Assembly (NCBI GenBank): GCA_030248215.1
Contig: JASANG010002509.1
Span: 1-64,000, forward strand
DNA: 64,000 bases
Direction: 5' to 3'
Origin: Enoplolaimus lenunculus
Lineage: Eukaryota > Nematoda > Enoplea > Enoplida > Thoracostomopsidae
Positions within the stretch are counted from its first letter, which is position 1. Every line of letters begins with the position of its first letter. The position numbers and the translations under genes were made by a program. The notes beneath the pieces were generated by a model. It did no database searches and had not been told where the DNA came from. It saw nothing but the letters and a program-made list of their open reading frames with translations. Below, piece after piece: positions 1-13,423 of the stretch.

Positions 1-42
1 TATGCTTATACTACTGTTCCGCACCTGTTCTTTACATTGGCC
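1..42 (-). mobile_element. TTAGGC MITE subfamily A, end fragment
   Basis: Terminal part (CTGTTCTTTACATTGGCC) of a subfamily A element cut by the window start. More TTAGG-like sequence follows to about 70. Confidence 0.7.
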
Positions 43-403
43 GGTTTAGGCTTAGGCTTAAGCTTAACCAATGGATCTTACAATTAAAACAGGTTGAACA
101 ATCCGGTGCTAAATAGTCTTCTACATTATTGGCGAAACCAGGGAAATGAAGCAGATGTAGTTCCCACCGACACTGCCGTGCTGAAAATTTTGTGATGCAA
201 ATAGTTCATCTGTAGCTAGCAACCCCTTTTTTCTGGCCCAATAGATATCAAAATATGGCGAGAACACAAATGCAAGCAACATTTTAAACTTTCATCATAA
301 ATGGTCAAAATTTAATTTAAATATTGAAAATTTTGCTAAACACTCGTTTTGAAACAGTAAAATCTAGAAAAAAGGAAAAGTATCCTTTCCTACCGGAAAA
401 TCC

Positions 404-822
404 TGTATCCGCCATTACCGTATTGATCCGAATAAGACAGGGGACTGATATCTGTTTGGCCTGTCCAGACGGTGCCCCCCCGTTATTTGGTTACGGACTG
501 TTATTCATTTTTAACCCCTCGCGCCGCCCTTCGTTACTGAACTATATCCGGTGTTGCCACTATCCGTTAAACTGAAGGTTTAGTGGTCTTGAATCAAAAG
601 CATGAGCGATAATGCAAGGTTATACTTAGGAATATACTTTCAAATCTCAAGTACGCTTTAACGTTACGAACTCAACTTTATTTGGGCCTGGAGTCATTTA
701 TGCGCTGTAATTAGAGATAATTGACATTTATGGGCTCTAATAGGGTTTAGGGGCTCTATCCGCTTACGGACTCTTATTGGGATACGGAGTCTTATTGATT
801 GCATTCAAAATGGGGACCCCCT
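404..822 (+). repeat. Dispersed repeat, copy 1 (inverted copy at 31.5 kb)
   Basis: About 400 bp sharing ordered blocks, in reverse complement, with 31488-31862: the GGTTACGGACTGTTATT block, the CAAGGTTATNCTT block, GATAATTGACATTTATGG, and CGGACTCTTA. A third partial copy is near 62600. No protein signal; ends not resolved. Confidence 0.7.
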
Positions 823-1101
823 CTTACTACCACACCCTTTTATTCAGGTCACTACAGTACTCTATATGCACCATATGCGGCGTAGGCATGTCAGGCGCTA
901 TAGCCTGCTGGATATGCTTTTAGATCTAAAAATAATAATCAGATTCTCAATGCTAATGGAATATATAGTAAATTACACGAAGAGCTTCCATTTGATGATG
1001 CATTTGAAAAACATACAATACGACTCTGTTGTCTTATACCAGCCATGAACTAAACAACAATGCTAAAATTTAATTATAATATATTGTTCCTTTTAAATTT
1101 C
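823..1101. other. Unassigned AT-rich sequence
   Basis: No credible coding, RNA or repeat signal; a 60-codon frame here looks like chance. Confidence 0.5.
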
Positions 1102-1292
1102 GGGCCAATGTAAACAACAAGAGCGAAACAGTATAAGCATATTCCTAAACCTAAGCTTAAGCATAAAAATGGGCGCATTCCTAAGCCTAAGCCTAAGTCT
1201 AAGCCAAGCAAAAAAAATTAGTCTAAAGCTTAAGCTTTAACTCAATTGCAGTCCCACAGAAAAACGTTCCGCCCCTGATCTTTGCATGGACT
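1102..1292 (+). mobile_element. TTAGGC MITE subfamily A
   Basis: GGGCCAATGTAAACAACA at left; degenerate CCTAAGC array; then the conserved TTAGTCTAAAGCTTAAGC block and the inverted GCCCCTGATCTTTGCATGG end. Confidence 0.85.
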
Positions 1293-2592
<1,300 letters not shown>

Positions 2593-2789
2593 TGTAAGCA
2601 TCAGCAGAAAATCACGCATATTTTAAAATATATACAATAAAATAATGAAACTTATTTTTATAAAACACTCATTTTTCATTACTTTTCAAATATTTATGAC
2701 TTTTTTGCCTTAAGCTTTTTTTGAAAGCCGTTCTATATACAAATTTTAACATTTTCTGTCGCGTAGTACCTATATCATGGTAGGTTTTG

Positions 2790-3049
2790 GGCCAATGTAA
2801 AGAACAGGTGCGAAACAGTATTATAAGCATATTGCTGAGCGTAAGCCTAAGCCTAAAAGCCTATAGCGTAAAAATAAGTTTTTTCTTAAACCTAAGCCTA
2901 AGCCTAAGTGTAAGCCTAAGCCTAAGCGTAAAGAATGGGTTTATTCCTAAACCTAAGCTTAAGCCTAAGCCAAGCAAAAAATCAGACTAAAGTTTTATTC
3001 TATTCTAGTGCACCACGAAAACGTTCCGACCCTGATCTTTACATGGGCC
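2790..3049 (+). mobile_element. TTAGGC MITE subfamily A
   Basis: Full element: GGCCAATGTAAAGAACAGG left, two CCTAAG array blocks, TAGTCTAAAG-like block degenerate, ATCTTTACATGGGCC right. Flanks aggttttg / agtttttg are an 8-bp target duplication with one change. Confidence 0.92.
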
Positions 3050-3523
3050 AGTTTTTGCAAGACTATAGCTTAAATTTAATAGGCGCTACGTGCACAGCCA
3101 TGAAGATTATTATTGTTAGCAACATTCGCTTGTTTGGATATTTAGACTGATTGAGCTAATTTGACAGCTAAGGTGGTTTTTTGTTTTGTTTTGAAATTCA
3201 ATTAGTTTTATTATAGTTTACGCATCGGACGCAAAACTATTTGTCGACCCCAGTAATCCTGGTTTTATTGTTAGTATTCTTAAATGTGTGTAGCACCTAT
3301 CACCAATTAGTATTAATAGGTTTTCATCGGACAATCGAATTTAAACCGCTTGAAATGCCAAAATCGCGGCAACAATGCGGACGCATTCGCTAAAAAATAT
3401 GGCAAATTTTGAAACTGTCCATTAGCTGGTACGATACTTACAGAGAACTGTTTAGCGTCAACCGGGGTTCGGTGTTACATATATTTGAGAATATGAGCAT
3501 AGATCTATAGTGCATCGGCAAAA

Positions 3524-3706
3524 GCTGCAATACTTTAAAGGGCGTGCAGGTTTCTGGTGAGTCCATAATATAGTAGGTTTAGATTCTAGATTACATGTGT
3601 TTGCTTAGGCTTTGGTTTAGGCTTAGGAACACATTTTTGCAACGCGTAGGCTTAGGCTTAGGAAAACGCTTAATCTACTGTTGCACCTCTTAATGTAACA
3701 TTGGCC
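3524..3706 (-). mobile_element. TTAGGC MITE subfamily C, eroded left end
   Basis: Left TIR weakly kept (ACTTTAAAGGGCGTGCAGG), then TAGATTCTAGATTACA, GCTTAGG arrays, and right end TAATGTAACATTGGCC. Confidence 0.75.
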
Positions 3707-5348
3707 CGAATTTAATTGTACTCACATTTGCACAGTTTAAACTGGAATGCCCGCGCTACGTAAGTTGCACACCGTTTGAGCTTTGGTTTTAAAATTTCTA
3801 GACCAAGATCACAAAACAAAGGTTTGGCCATTAAAATTCTCCGGCGACACCATTCAAACATTAATTGTAAAACAAATATTACCAAAAATCTGCATTGGCA
3901 TTTTCAACTGTGTACAGTGCCGGCGGATGCGCCCCCAATTCCGCAATTTGAGGGGTGGTGGCCATTGGAGGCCGCACCTTGACGAACTCAAAAAGTCTTT
4001 CGAGAAGCACGAACTTATTGAGCTGTGAAACATTTCATTGAAGCCCCTAGGAACCTGTTTGGGGGCAGCCGGCGGCTCTAACTGTGCACTGCCCCTATCA
4101 CCAGTTAGTATATCATATGTAATACGCTGCAAATATCGAAGTGCCGTACATACAGACAGCGCCGGAGCAGTCACCCCCCCCATACCCCCCATTTGAGGGA
4201 GTTCCACCCCTGAAAGGGCCCCTACCCTAAACTGAATAAAACAAAAACCTCCGAAGTATTCAAGTACGTCTAGCTTCTCACTCGCTTCGCTCGCAAATTT
4301 GACACTATCCTACATTTTAACGCGATTTTTAAAATGGTTTTAGACACTACACTGGCCTTACAGTAACCACCAGGATACTAAATGCTAACAAAGTTTCTCG
4401 CTCGCTGCACTGGCTGGGTTTCAATTTTACTTAAACTCGAGATAAACTCTCATGAAACGAAATAATAAAAAATGTAATGAAAGAAAGTATTAAGTGAGGT
4501 GTGCCGTGTGCTGTCTCCCCTCGTTAAAGCATATGAAGAATGTATATAAAAGGTTTTACCTAAAATATGAGCTGTTTAGATACTTTAAAAGAAAATGACA
4601 AAAAAATTTCACAGAGTTTGATTCATTCTAAAGATGGCTTCACTTTCTAAATCAATCATTTTGCAACTTTAGAACGAAACTGTTTTCGGGAAGGTGTCCC
4701 ACCGCCATCAAACATGAGCGTGAGCTCGGACAACCTTAGATCAACCATCGATAAATTGTGTATCGACATCTACGCTGGGGGCCTACCCCGGTCCGCTCCG
4801 GCACTGCAAGCAGATGTGAAGTTTAGCAACATAGCACGGTAAAGTCGAATGCGAAAAGTTGTTACGTTTGGTAGAGCACTATTAACTTGAAAGATACAAG
4901 ACTAGTCAACTAACTATAGGTACTACACACATTTGAGAATAACGGACACAGATCAAAGCGATCCCGCAACAACGGTGGGTTGCTTTGGCAACTACATTCA
5001 CCGGCGGATCCATGGGGTGCCACAAGCGCCACGTCCCCCAACACGGACCTAAATACCTGTACCGGACTGTGACGCAAAACAAATATTTTGTAATAGAACT
5101 AACGTTACGTTTGGCTTCGCGTTTGTTTCGTTCATTTTGGTTTTTACTCTGGTAGCGTGACGATTTCCGTCAGAATTTTGTCAAATTTTACCTGCTGAAA
5201 ACATACTTTCACTAATGTTTTCACGCACAACTGTTGACAAACGGTATGGTTGGATTGAACTTGAGCAAAGTTGTCGTTTCAGTTTGTTTTTATAGGGTGC
5301 TTTTTTGATAAACACCTAGGTATCGCGTATTTAAAAGCTGGTGTCTAA
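3707..5348. other. Unassigned region with GC-rich repeat scraps
   Basis: Short related GC-rich tracts around 3915-3975, 4150-4215 and 4750-4815 (cagtGCCGGAGCAG / CCCCAATT-type) recall a sequence at 61680-61760. CTCGCTTCGCTCG lies at 4279. Overlapping frames of 68-117 codons at 3776-4207 look non-coding. Confidence 0.4.
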
Positions 5349-5517
5349 GCGGGCCCGTAGTCAAGGGGGTGGGACAGGGGGGAGTCAGCCCCCCCGTAAA
5401 AATTTCGGCCTCCCCAGAAAAATTTCAGCCATGTTTGTAAGTCGTTGAAAACCCTTGAATGCCACTCCTGAAAAATTTTTTAGCTCACCCTAGCAAGGTG
5501 AGCTGGCTACTGGACTG
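5349..5517 (+). mobile_element. hAT-like MITE with GGCCCGTAGCC ends
   Basis: Begins GGGCCCGTAGTCAAGGGGG and ends AGCAAGGTGAGCTGGCTACT; copies at 13249, 33297 and 63590 show the ends are inverted repeats (GGCCCGTAGCC / GGCTACGGGCC). Confidence 0.7.
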
Positions 5518-5636
5518 TGTCTGAATCAAATGGGCATTTTTGTAGACTTGTAAATAAAAACAGTATTGATAGACTGGCTTATACAAAGATAGTGATTTTT
5601 GTCTAAAGTGGTCATAAACATATATTAAACACAACC

Positions 5637-5930
5637 AGCTGTGGATCCAGGAATTTCTGACAGGGGCGGGGTGGTAAACGTTATGAAATACAAAAATTGT
5701 AAGGCAGTGACTTTATCATTTTATCACGGAAAACTTTTCAGATGGAGAAAATTGTAACGTAAGGACGTTATTCTATAAAAAATTTTTGAGGGAAAAATTA
5801 GGGACATTCTGTTAGTTTTATAAAAAATTTTCTGAGGGGAAAATTATACAGTAGAGACCTTACCATTTTATGACAAAAAAAATCTGATGAGGGGCGTAGG
5901 CCCAACCGCCCCCCTCGAATCCGCTATTGA
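5637..5930 (+). mobile_element. hAT-like MITE with CAGnGGCGGATCC ends and GGTAAGG repeats
   Basis: Edges read GTGGATCCAGGAATTTC and TCGAATCCGC; inside, repeats of about 55 bp centre on a TTATCATTTTATCAC / GTAAGG motif. Same family as 12691, 45368 and 54260. Confidence 0.65.
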
Positions 5931-6819
5931 ACACAAACACAGTATATCAGCGTTAATCATTTAGACAAATTAGGTGGTAAAATTTGTTTTCGATCATTCT
6001 GAAGAATTAAAGATTGAGTCACTTCTAAATCACCCGAAGCCGTCTTCTAAGACGGGACTAAATATTGACAGTGGGCAATTGCTGCGGCACAAGAGACGGA
6101 AAGCAGGGGCGCGGCCCTGTAGTAAATGCTCATAGGCCTGTGAATGATTAAAGGGGTCACTAAGGTGATGCCCCTGTTTTGTTTGGAACCTTCGGTCATC
6201 ATCAGTTCAAATAAAAATGCCGCAAGTGTTTACGATGTATCTTTCGATTCGTTCGCTTCGCTCGCATACGTTCTTCTACTATGAAAATTGCGTTCTAATC
6301 CGTGGACGTTAAGACATATTTTTCAATACAATTTTCTCCGACCAAACCCCATTTCAAACTGTAAAGGTTGATACGAAAATTAATTGCTTCACAATCGTAC
6401 GTTCTTGCGAGGGCCGCTAGCTGTATCCTCGAGCCCAGATAAGCCTTATATACCACCCTTGGGTTGAAAATATCTTAAAGTTAAAATTCTACAAAGTGAA
6501 ATTGCGTAAATATTTTATATTCAAATTTTTTTAGTTTTGAAATTGGCTTAAAATCGCGTCCCATCGGTCTGGAGCCGATCCGCGGTGCCTACATCGGTTT
6601 ATGCATTAATCCAAGTCTCAGTTCAAGTTGTCAATATTGTAAGATAATTTCAAATTCATAACAGCGTTGACGTCAACCCGTGTTGCTAACAATCACCTGC
6701 TAATATTTCAAAACAGCTGAGACTGACTTTTTTGAAATTAATTTAATTCCAACCTTAGCTGTTTCATTGTGCTCTGTTCAACAAATGTTATTGTTAATTT
6801 TTTTATGATAAAACTGTTA
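5931..6819. other. Unassigned sequence
   Basis: No coding frame or clear repeat, apart from a GTTCGCTTCGCTCGC motif at about 6250 that recurs in the window. Confidence 0.45.
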
Positions 6820-7765
6820 TGTCATTGAGCGAAGCGAAACTCCGAGCGAAGCTCTGAGTTTGGCGAAGCGTTTTATGTTTTGTACATGGGGGTCGAAAGG
6901 TGGATGTCCATCCGTCCGTCTGTCCGTCCGAAAAGACTCTCAGGAACGGCTGAACCGATTTTGATAAACTTTTTTGTTTGAAAGCCAATGTTCCTGGGGT
7001 GTTAACTTCGCATTGGGGTTTTAAAATTTTAAGCCGTTTATTAGCTACAGGCTGATTTGCATAATTAATTAAGCCTAAATTAGGACTTTCCACAATATTT
7101 CACTAATTATTACAGTTAGAAGCAATCTAATTTTAGCATTAAACGGTTTTTGGGTGCGAGAAATCTGCGTAGACTGTTTACAAACCTCCAAAACCGACAA
7201 TTGAGCAGGTAGCTAATAGACAATTTGCATATTAGCATAGTTTATAAGCCTAAATTAGGACTTTTTACGATGTTTCACTAATTATTAAGGATAAAAGCAA
7301 TATAATTTCAGCACTAAAGGGTTTTTGGCGCGAGGAATTTGAATAAATAGTTTACAAACATCCAAAACCGATAATTGAATAGTTAGCTAATAGCTAATTT
7401 GCATATTAGCTTAATTGACGAGAGAAAACTAGGACTTTTTAAATTATTTCAATAATTATTAGGGTTTACTGAAGGTTTTTGGGTGCGAAGAATCTGAATA
7501 AATTATTTACAAACCTCCAAAACCGATAATTGAATAGTTAGCTAATAACTAATTTGCATATTAGCTTAATTGACAAAACAAAATTAGGACTTTTTAAATT
7601 ATTCCAAAAATTATTAGAGTGACTGAAGGTTTTTTGGGTGCGAGGAATCTGAGGAAATTGCTTACAAACCTCCAAAACCGATAATTGAATAGTTAGCTAA
7701 GAATAATTTGCATATTAGCTTAATTGCTTACGTGCGTTCGAGCTTCGCTCAATAAATGTAGTCCA
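6820..7765 (+). repeat. Tandem-repeat element, about 4 units of 150-178 bp
   Basis: Units starting CCTAAATTAGGACTTT recur at about 7073, 7251, 7428 and 7579, each with GGTTTTTGGGTGCGAG, ACAAACCTCCAAAACCG and TAGCTAATNGNNAATTTGCATATTAG. The block is bounded by ATTGAGCGAAGC (about 6827) and the inverted GCTTCGCTCAAT (about 7742), so it may be a MITE carrying a minisatellite. Confidence 0.75.
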
Positions 7766-7920
7766 ACTACGACTGGTTTATGAACAGTAGCTGGTCTCTA
7801 AGACTTATCTTCTTGATAACATTAAGATAATTGCTTGAGTTTGAAATTTGAGTGAATTAGCAATTGTCGATACGTTGATGTGAATTTGATTTAAATAGTA
7901 TATGGCTATAACACGGTATT

Positions 7921-8102
7921 TACAATGACCACTGAGCTATAGGAGTTTGACGCTCCGGCCCGAGGGGGCTCTCGCGTCATGCGGAGATTTGACACTGCTC
8001 ATAAAGGTTGGAATTGTTAAACACTGATCACAGTGTCTGTGTTACTCGTTAATTATTTGTTGTTTAGTTGCTCATAGTATACTCTATGAGAGAAAGGGTT
8101 AT
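7921..8102 (-). mobile_element. Diverged TTAA/tRNA-like MITE relative
   Basis: Reverse-complement matches to the family at 16720: CCACTGAGCTATAGGAG and TGACGCTCNGGCCCGAG. Farther right are GTATACTCTATGAGAG and AAAGGGTTATA. Ends decayed. Confidence 0.6.
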
Positions 8103-8805
8103 AGATACTAACTAAGAATTTTCCCATTAAAAAATCGACAGCGAGTGGTACATCTATTGCAAGGATGTCATTGTACTCATCAATTCCGCATCCCGAATTG
8201 CGCTCCTACCGCGTGGGACAGGCATCAAGGCAACGTCGCAATTACAGACATTTTTCGTGGACTTGCACTTAAGGAGCCGCTGGTTGCGGTACGGAACGAA
8301 CCTTGTGTTTGTAGATACTTAAAATATTATTTTTTGGTTTTAAAAACTTCGATTTTGCAAGCATATTTTTACTTTTATTAAATGAATATTTTTCAAAAAT
8401 TCGATGTTATGAATGTTATTGAATCGTTATTCAAAAAATATGAAAATTTCTTCGAAATCAACTCCAATGCTTTGTTGTCTGTAGTTGTTTGCTTCATAAA
8501 TTCAACTAAAATTAGGTATCACAACAGCTCCTACAATCAGAAAATAACAATAATCTCAATTTTGCATTTGATTGCTTTTAAAGCCATTAATATTTTGTTG
8601 GTAAACAACGCCTATGAGTAAAGACCTTACATATTTTAGCAGAAAAGGTAAATAGATTAAACATTCAAATGGCACTGTTCAAAGCAAGAGATTTATCTCG
8701 AAGTGATAAGCTTAAAGTGGTGCTATCTAAAATTATGCAGCTTTAATAATTATACCTACACTTTTCTGATAAATAAGGTAAAGGATTTCCACCAGTAAAC
8801 TGTTT
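8103..8805. other. Unassigned sequence
   Basis: Two adjacent frames of 78 and 79 codons (8145-8621) have no recognisable domain or splice support; otherwise AT-rich. Confidence 0.4.
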
Positions 8806-8813
8806 GAAAGTCT

Positions 8814-8961
8814 GCCCCATGTAAAGATTAGGGGCGGAACGTTTTTCTGTGGGACTAGAAAATAGTAAGCTTAAGCTTGAGACTAATTTTATTGCTTGGC
8901 TTAGGCTTAGGCTTAGGAATAAGCTTATAATACTGTTCCGCTGCTGTTCTTTACATTGGCC
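8814..8961 (-). mobile_element. TTAGGC MITE subfamily A
   Basis: GCCCCATGTAAAGATTAGG left and TTCTTTACATTGGCC right; short TTAGGC array. Flanks gaaagtct / taaagtct form an 8-bp duplication with one change. Confidence 0.92.
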
Positions 8962-9279
8962 TAAAGTCTCGAAAAACGAACTTTTACGCGATGTATAATC
9001 ACTCATAAATGTCAAAAATATTCTTGCTTGCAATCTTTTGCTTGTAACAAACTTTTAGCCCAAATATCTATTATTTCCTTCTTAAAATCAGATAAAATAT
9101 ACACCCCTGGTTATAATTAATAGTCAATGCGCTGAAATAAGATACATATATTTAGAAGTACTTAAACTCGATAGCTTATATCGATACGCGAAGTTTTGAT
9201 CGCAGACCAGGCACATCAGCCAGGTAATAAAGATAAGGCTATTGAAGAAAATTGTAAATCTTTGATAGTTTGAAATTAT

Positions 9280-9476
9280 TGCCAATGTTACTTTAAGGGG
9301 CGTAACAGTAGATTAAGCGTATTCCAAAGCCTAAGCCTAAGCGTTGCAAAAATGTGTTCCTTTGCCTAAGCCTAAACCTAAGCATTAGCCTAAGCAAAAA
9401 TGTAATCTAGAATCTAAACCTACTCTTTTATAGACTCAATAGAAACCTGGACGCCCCTTCAAGTATAACATGGGCC
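9280..9476 (+). mobile_element. TTAGGC MITE subfamily C
   Basis: GCCAATGTTACTTTAAGGGG left, CCTAAGC arrays separated by GCGTTGCAAAAATGTG, TGTAATCTAGAATC block, right end AGTATAACATGGGCC. Confidence 0.9.
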
Positions 9477-10250
9477 GATCATAAAAATCAACTACATCCA
9501 ATTGTTTGCCTCAAGTTTACTAAGACGCGTCTACTCTTTGCTGGTTTTTTGCAAATTACACTCAGTATTTTTAGACACTTTGATCGAGTTTTCGGTGGCT
9601 CAAACACGCTCATTTTAGTAGTATATTTTCAAAGGAAAAATAGCTTAATTATAGCTTGAGAAAAGTGAATATATTTAACATTTCAACGGCGTGTGACATA
9701 GCAATTATTTCGACAAGAGTTATATTTAAACACGTTTGCTCGTTTTTGAAACTTTATCTTTCCATCCCCAATTCGCAAGCTCTATATTGCTAGCGGGTAT
9801 TCAAATTTTCATAATGGACTCGCATCGATTTGAAAAGACTTACAAGCGACGTTGTAAACGGTTTACAGAAAGAACCAAAATTTTCTTTAGGTAAAAATGA
9901 ACAATTTGTCTCCTGTCTGGCTACGAGCCCGATTTGTATTTTATGTTGAGTAAAATCTGTAACCTAAAATTAGTCACACTGGGGCTGCGTTCCATGCAGC
10001 CTGTAAAACGCATTTCAAGTTGTTTTTAGAACAGAGATTATTTTGAGTTCACGCCAAAGAACAAACGGAAGTGACGTGTGAAATATAAACAAAACATAGC
10101 AACCGTTTCAGTTGAAAAGATTTGTATGCTTGATAATGTCGTATCAAAGTCAAATTGTACAAATTCTAACCCCATGGAACCACGGCCGTTCCTGGAAATT
10201 TCATTTCGCCATCCTTAAATCTACCTCTGAGTGCCGATTGGTTATTATTG
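9477..10250. other. Unassigned AT-rich sequence
   Basis: No coding or repeat signal recognised. Confidence 0.45.
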
Positions 10251-10459
10251 CACAGCAAAAAATGGTGAGTCAAATTGACTCTCTCCGAAATAGGCTCTAC
10301 GGGACTACACAAACTGAGTCAAATTTGACTCCGACAGAGTCAAACGTGCAACTCAGTCGGCAGAATTTGACTCTGTCGGAGTCAAATTTGACTCAGTTTG
10401 TGTAGTCCCGTAGAGCCTATTTCGGAGAGAGTCAATTTGACTCACCATTTTTTGCAGTG
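10251..10459. mobile_element. Palindromic MITE (CACTGCAAAAAATGG family), near-perfect foldback
   Basis: Almost the whole 209 bp is one inverted repeat with a centre near 10355 (TCAAACGTGCAACTCAG). Both halves carry repeated (T)GACTC/GAGTCA words. Other copies at 35095, 60718 and 63253 are flanked by TA, pointing to a Tc1/mariner-type mobilising enzyme. Confidence 0.93.
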
Positions 10460-10630
10460 TGGACTTAACAGAACAATTTTGCTTGCAGATGCAGAACCAT
10501 TAAAGTGGCACAGGTGACAGGGTTTGTGGCGTGTGAAAAATACAAAAACACCGCCAGCCGGAGCTAGAAGTAAGACCACTATATGAATTTACAAAACGTT
10601 AACAAGAAACAGATCGAGTTGTCAATCATT

Positions 10631-11070
10631 TCTTGATTGTAAGTGGGATAGGAGTGTGTAGATTACAGGAGTACTATGAAAGTTTTCGTATTTTTGAAAC
10701 GTTCCTCCTGGTGTAGCTTTCGACCAGGAGGTGAACATGCTGAGTTATAGGAGGCGGCATATTGCGGTCCTTGTGGTTCTGTTGCCATCGTTCAAACCGT
10801 GCGAAAAAGGCTCATTACGTAGGCTGATGTTTAGCTGTTTATTTGAACAAATCCTGATTGTAAGTAAGATAGGAGTGGGTAGATTACAGGAGTACTATAA
10901 AACTTTTCCGATTTCTGAAACGTTCCACCTGATGTAGCGTCGACCAGGAGGTAAACATGCTGAGTTATAGGATGCGGCATATTACGGTCCTTGTGGCTCT
11001 GTTGCCATCGTCCAAACCGTGCGAAAAAGCCTGATTACGTAGGCTGACGTTTAGCTGTTTATTTGAACTA
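10631..11070 (+). repeat. Tandem duplication, 220-bp unit, two copies
   Basis: The second unit (from about 10851) repeats the first at an offset of 220 bp, including GTAGATTACAGGAGTACTAT, CGACCAGGAGGTNAACATGC and CAAACCGTGCGAAAAAG, with scattered substitutions. The 68-codon frame in it is not conserved between the copies. Confidence 0.9.
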
Positions 11071-11570
11071 ATAAATTTAATTGTCAAGTTGAAAACGCCG
11101 TATTGAACTATGCCGACACTCGTATGCTCGGCTTGCTCTTATGTATTATTCATCGCCCGCGTCTGGCTCTATTGACTCGAAAGCTTTCTCTCGTTCCTTG
11201 ATGCTAAACCTTCCGGATCGATTTGGCAACAAATCTTTGGTTGTGGTGGGGCCAGGGTTATGTTTTCCTTACGGAAATAAATAGAAACCAATCTTTGAGG
11301 TTTCTTACAATTCGGTAAAGCATCATTTCAAATAAATCGAATATGCTTGGATAATAAAGTATTACATTTCACAAATGTTTGATATATATAATTATTAAAA
11401 ATTCGAGTATAATGGGGTTGATAGGGAATGCCATACAGATCTGCTTACCACTGTAAGCTTAACCTGCGACCTAAACCTTACCGTAAGGCTAACCCAAAGC
11501 TGGCTGCTATATCTCCAAGCCACCTATGTTTCCCAGTACGTTGGCCGTTATAATTAACACGGCCCATGTA
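11071..11570. other. Unassigned sequence
   Basis: No supported feature. Confidence 0.45.
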
Positions 11571-11718
11571 AAGATCAGGTGCGGAAAGTTTTTCTGTGGG
11601 ACTAGAATAGAGTAAGCTTCAGCTTTAGACTATTTTTTGCTTGGCTTAGGCTTAGGTTTAGGCTTAAGCTGAGTAATATGCTTATAATACTGTTCTGCCA
11701 CTGTTCTTTACATTGGCC
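11571..11718 (-). mobile_element. TTAGGC MITE subfamily A
   Basis: GGCCCATGTAAAGATCAGG left, TTCTTTACATTGGCC right; flanks attaacac / attaacgc are an 8-bp duplication (7 of 8). Confidence 0.93.
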
Positions 11719-11871
11719 ATTAACGCTGACAGAGTTGATTATCTGCTTTATTGCCGATCTGAACTAATTTTGTATTGTTTTCACGGTATTAATATTGACT
11801 ACGTATAAAGTTTTGCTTACATTGTTTATATAATCGTTTTAAAAATATTCAACTCTTTGACTGTTTGTATT

Positions 11872-11930
11872 ATTCCTAAAGCCTAAGCCTGAGCCTAAGT
11901 GTAAACATCTAAGCCTAATTTAAATTTAAG
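11872..11930 (+). mobile_element. TTAGGC MITE fragment
   Basis: TTCCTAAAGCCTAAGCCTGAG and a little more of a CCTAAG array; no ends retained. Confidence 0.5.
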
Positions 11931-12690
11931 ACAAAACGTATTTTATTTTTTCAATCTATGTTCATATGAGTTATTAGACAGAGAAATGTATTAACAAGTA
12001 CCCCAGTAACCGAAATCTGGTTCGCTGTAAAATTTTGCCAGCTTCAATGCTTTGACATTTATCCGTTCTTTTGTTTTGCATTAATATTAAATGATACTCT
12101 CTTATTATTATTTTTTCATTTATTTTATATCTCAAATTAGTAATGTTTTAATGAACATAGTTTAATAATGTCCACAAGGCTCGCGGTCAGGAACGTATAC
12201 GCAATGAGTATACGGGGATGTGTTCCGCCGACACTTCTGTGAACAGATGATAAAAAGTATTTTGACAAGTTTAAGAATAACCTTCTTAATCGTAGAGTTC
12301 ATAATAAATATTCTCAATCACAGTGTTGACCACTTTGCCTAGCGAAATTTATTTCGTACTTTTATAAAGGTTGCAATGTTTAACGATTTGGTTTATGCCT
12401 TTTAACCAATTTCTCAGTCTCTATTTGCCAGACATGGCCGACAAAAAAACCAAAAAAAACTCCGTCAACGCTTCATAAATTCATTGTTTAAAGCGTTGAA
12501 CTTCACCTCAAGTATAGCGGATTATGGTTCACCTAATGGCGCTAGCATCGGGTAGTTTTGACCAGAGGTATGCGACTGGGAACATTCTAACAATATACAA
12601 ATTCAAATTTTGGCTAAAATTCAACCATATTATCAGTATTAATAAATACAAAACACTAATCTCTGCTTTAGATACAGCAAAGAACGGAAG
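11931..12690. other. Unassigned AT-rich sequence
   Basis: No coding or repeat signal recognised. Confidence 0.45.
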
Positions 12691-12945
12691 CAGCGACGGA
12701 TCCGAAAGAATTTCTGACAGGGAGCGGATGCGGGGCGGCAAATGTTATAGAACGCAAAAATTTTGTAAGACATGTGAAAATGTAAGGTAGGGACCTTATC
12801 ATTTCATCACAAAAAAATTGCTGAGGGAAAAATTACGGACCTTATCTGGTTTTCAAAAAAATTCTGAGGTGAAAATTGTGAGGTAAGGACCTTACCATTT
12901 TATCACAAAAAAATTGCTGATGGGGGGCGTACGCCCACAAAATTT
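12691..12945 (+). mobile_element. hAT-like MITE, GGATCC family with GGTAAGG repeats
   Basis: Opens CAGCGACGGATCCGAAAG and holds three units with AGGTAGGGACCTTATC / AAAAAAATTGCTGA motifs; right end (GGGGGGCGTACGCCC) is partly lost. Confidence 0.65.
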
Positions 12946-13248
12946 GTAAATCTTATTGACTTTGCTTCGAAAGTTTTCTCATAAATAAATGCTTGCTATT
13001 GTGGCTTCAGAAGGGATTTTTTAACTAAAAGAGAATGAAAAACATTTTATTTTTATTTGGAGTTAAAAAACTTTGACAGGATTTTAATTTCTTATTTAAA
13101 TGTTACAATATTTTAAATCGACAGCCCGCTGAGAGACCGTACAAGTTTAAAAACAGTCAGTGTACGAAGCCTTTTAAAGTTTCTGTTTAATTCGTCAAAT
13201 CATTGTTGTAGCAATTGTTTCCTGTTTTTAATGCTCATCTCTCACAGG

Positions 13249-13415
13249 CGGGCCCGTAGCCAATGGGAGGGGGACAAGAGGCTGAGCCCCCTGGAAAAAT
13301 TTCGCCCACCCCCTAGAAAATTTTCAACATTGCCTATAAGTTATTGACACCATTTAAGTGCCCCTCCGGAAAATTTTTAGTCCCCCCTAGCAAGGTGAGC
13401 TGGCTACGGGTCTGC
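13249..13415 (+). mobile_element. hAT-like MITE with GGCCCGTAGCC ends
   Basis: GGGCCCGTAGCCAATGGG at left, CTAGCAAGGTGAGCTGGC then TACGGG at right; the clearest copy of this family, 167 bp. Confidence 0.8.
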
Positions 13416-13423
13416 ACACAGGC

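Noticed and set aside
10112-10405. 97-codon frame
   Set aside because: Second half is translated palindromic MITE.
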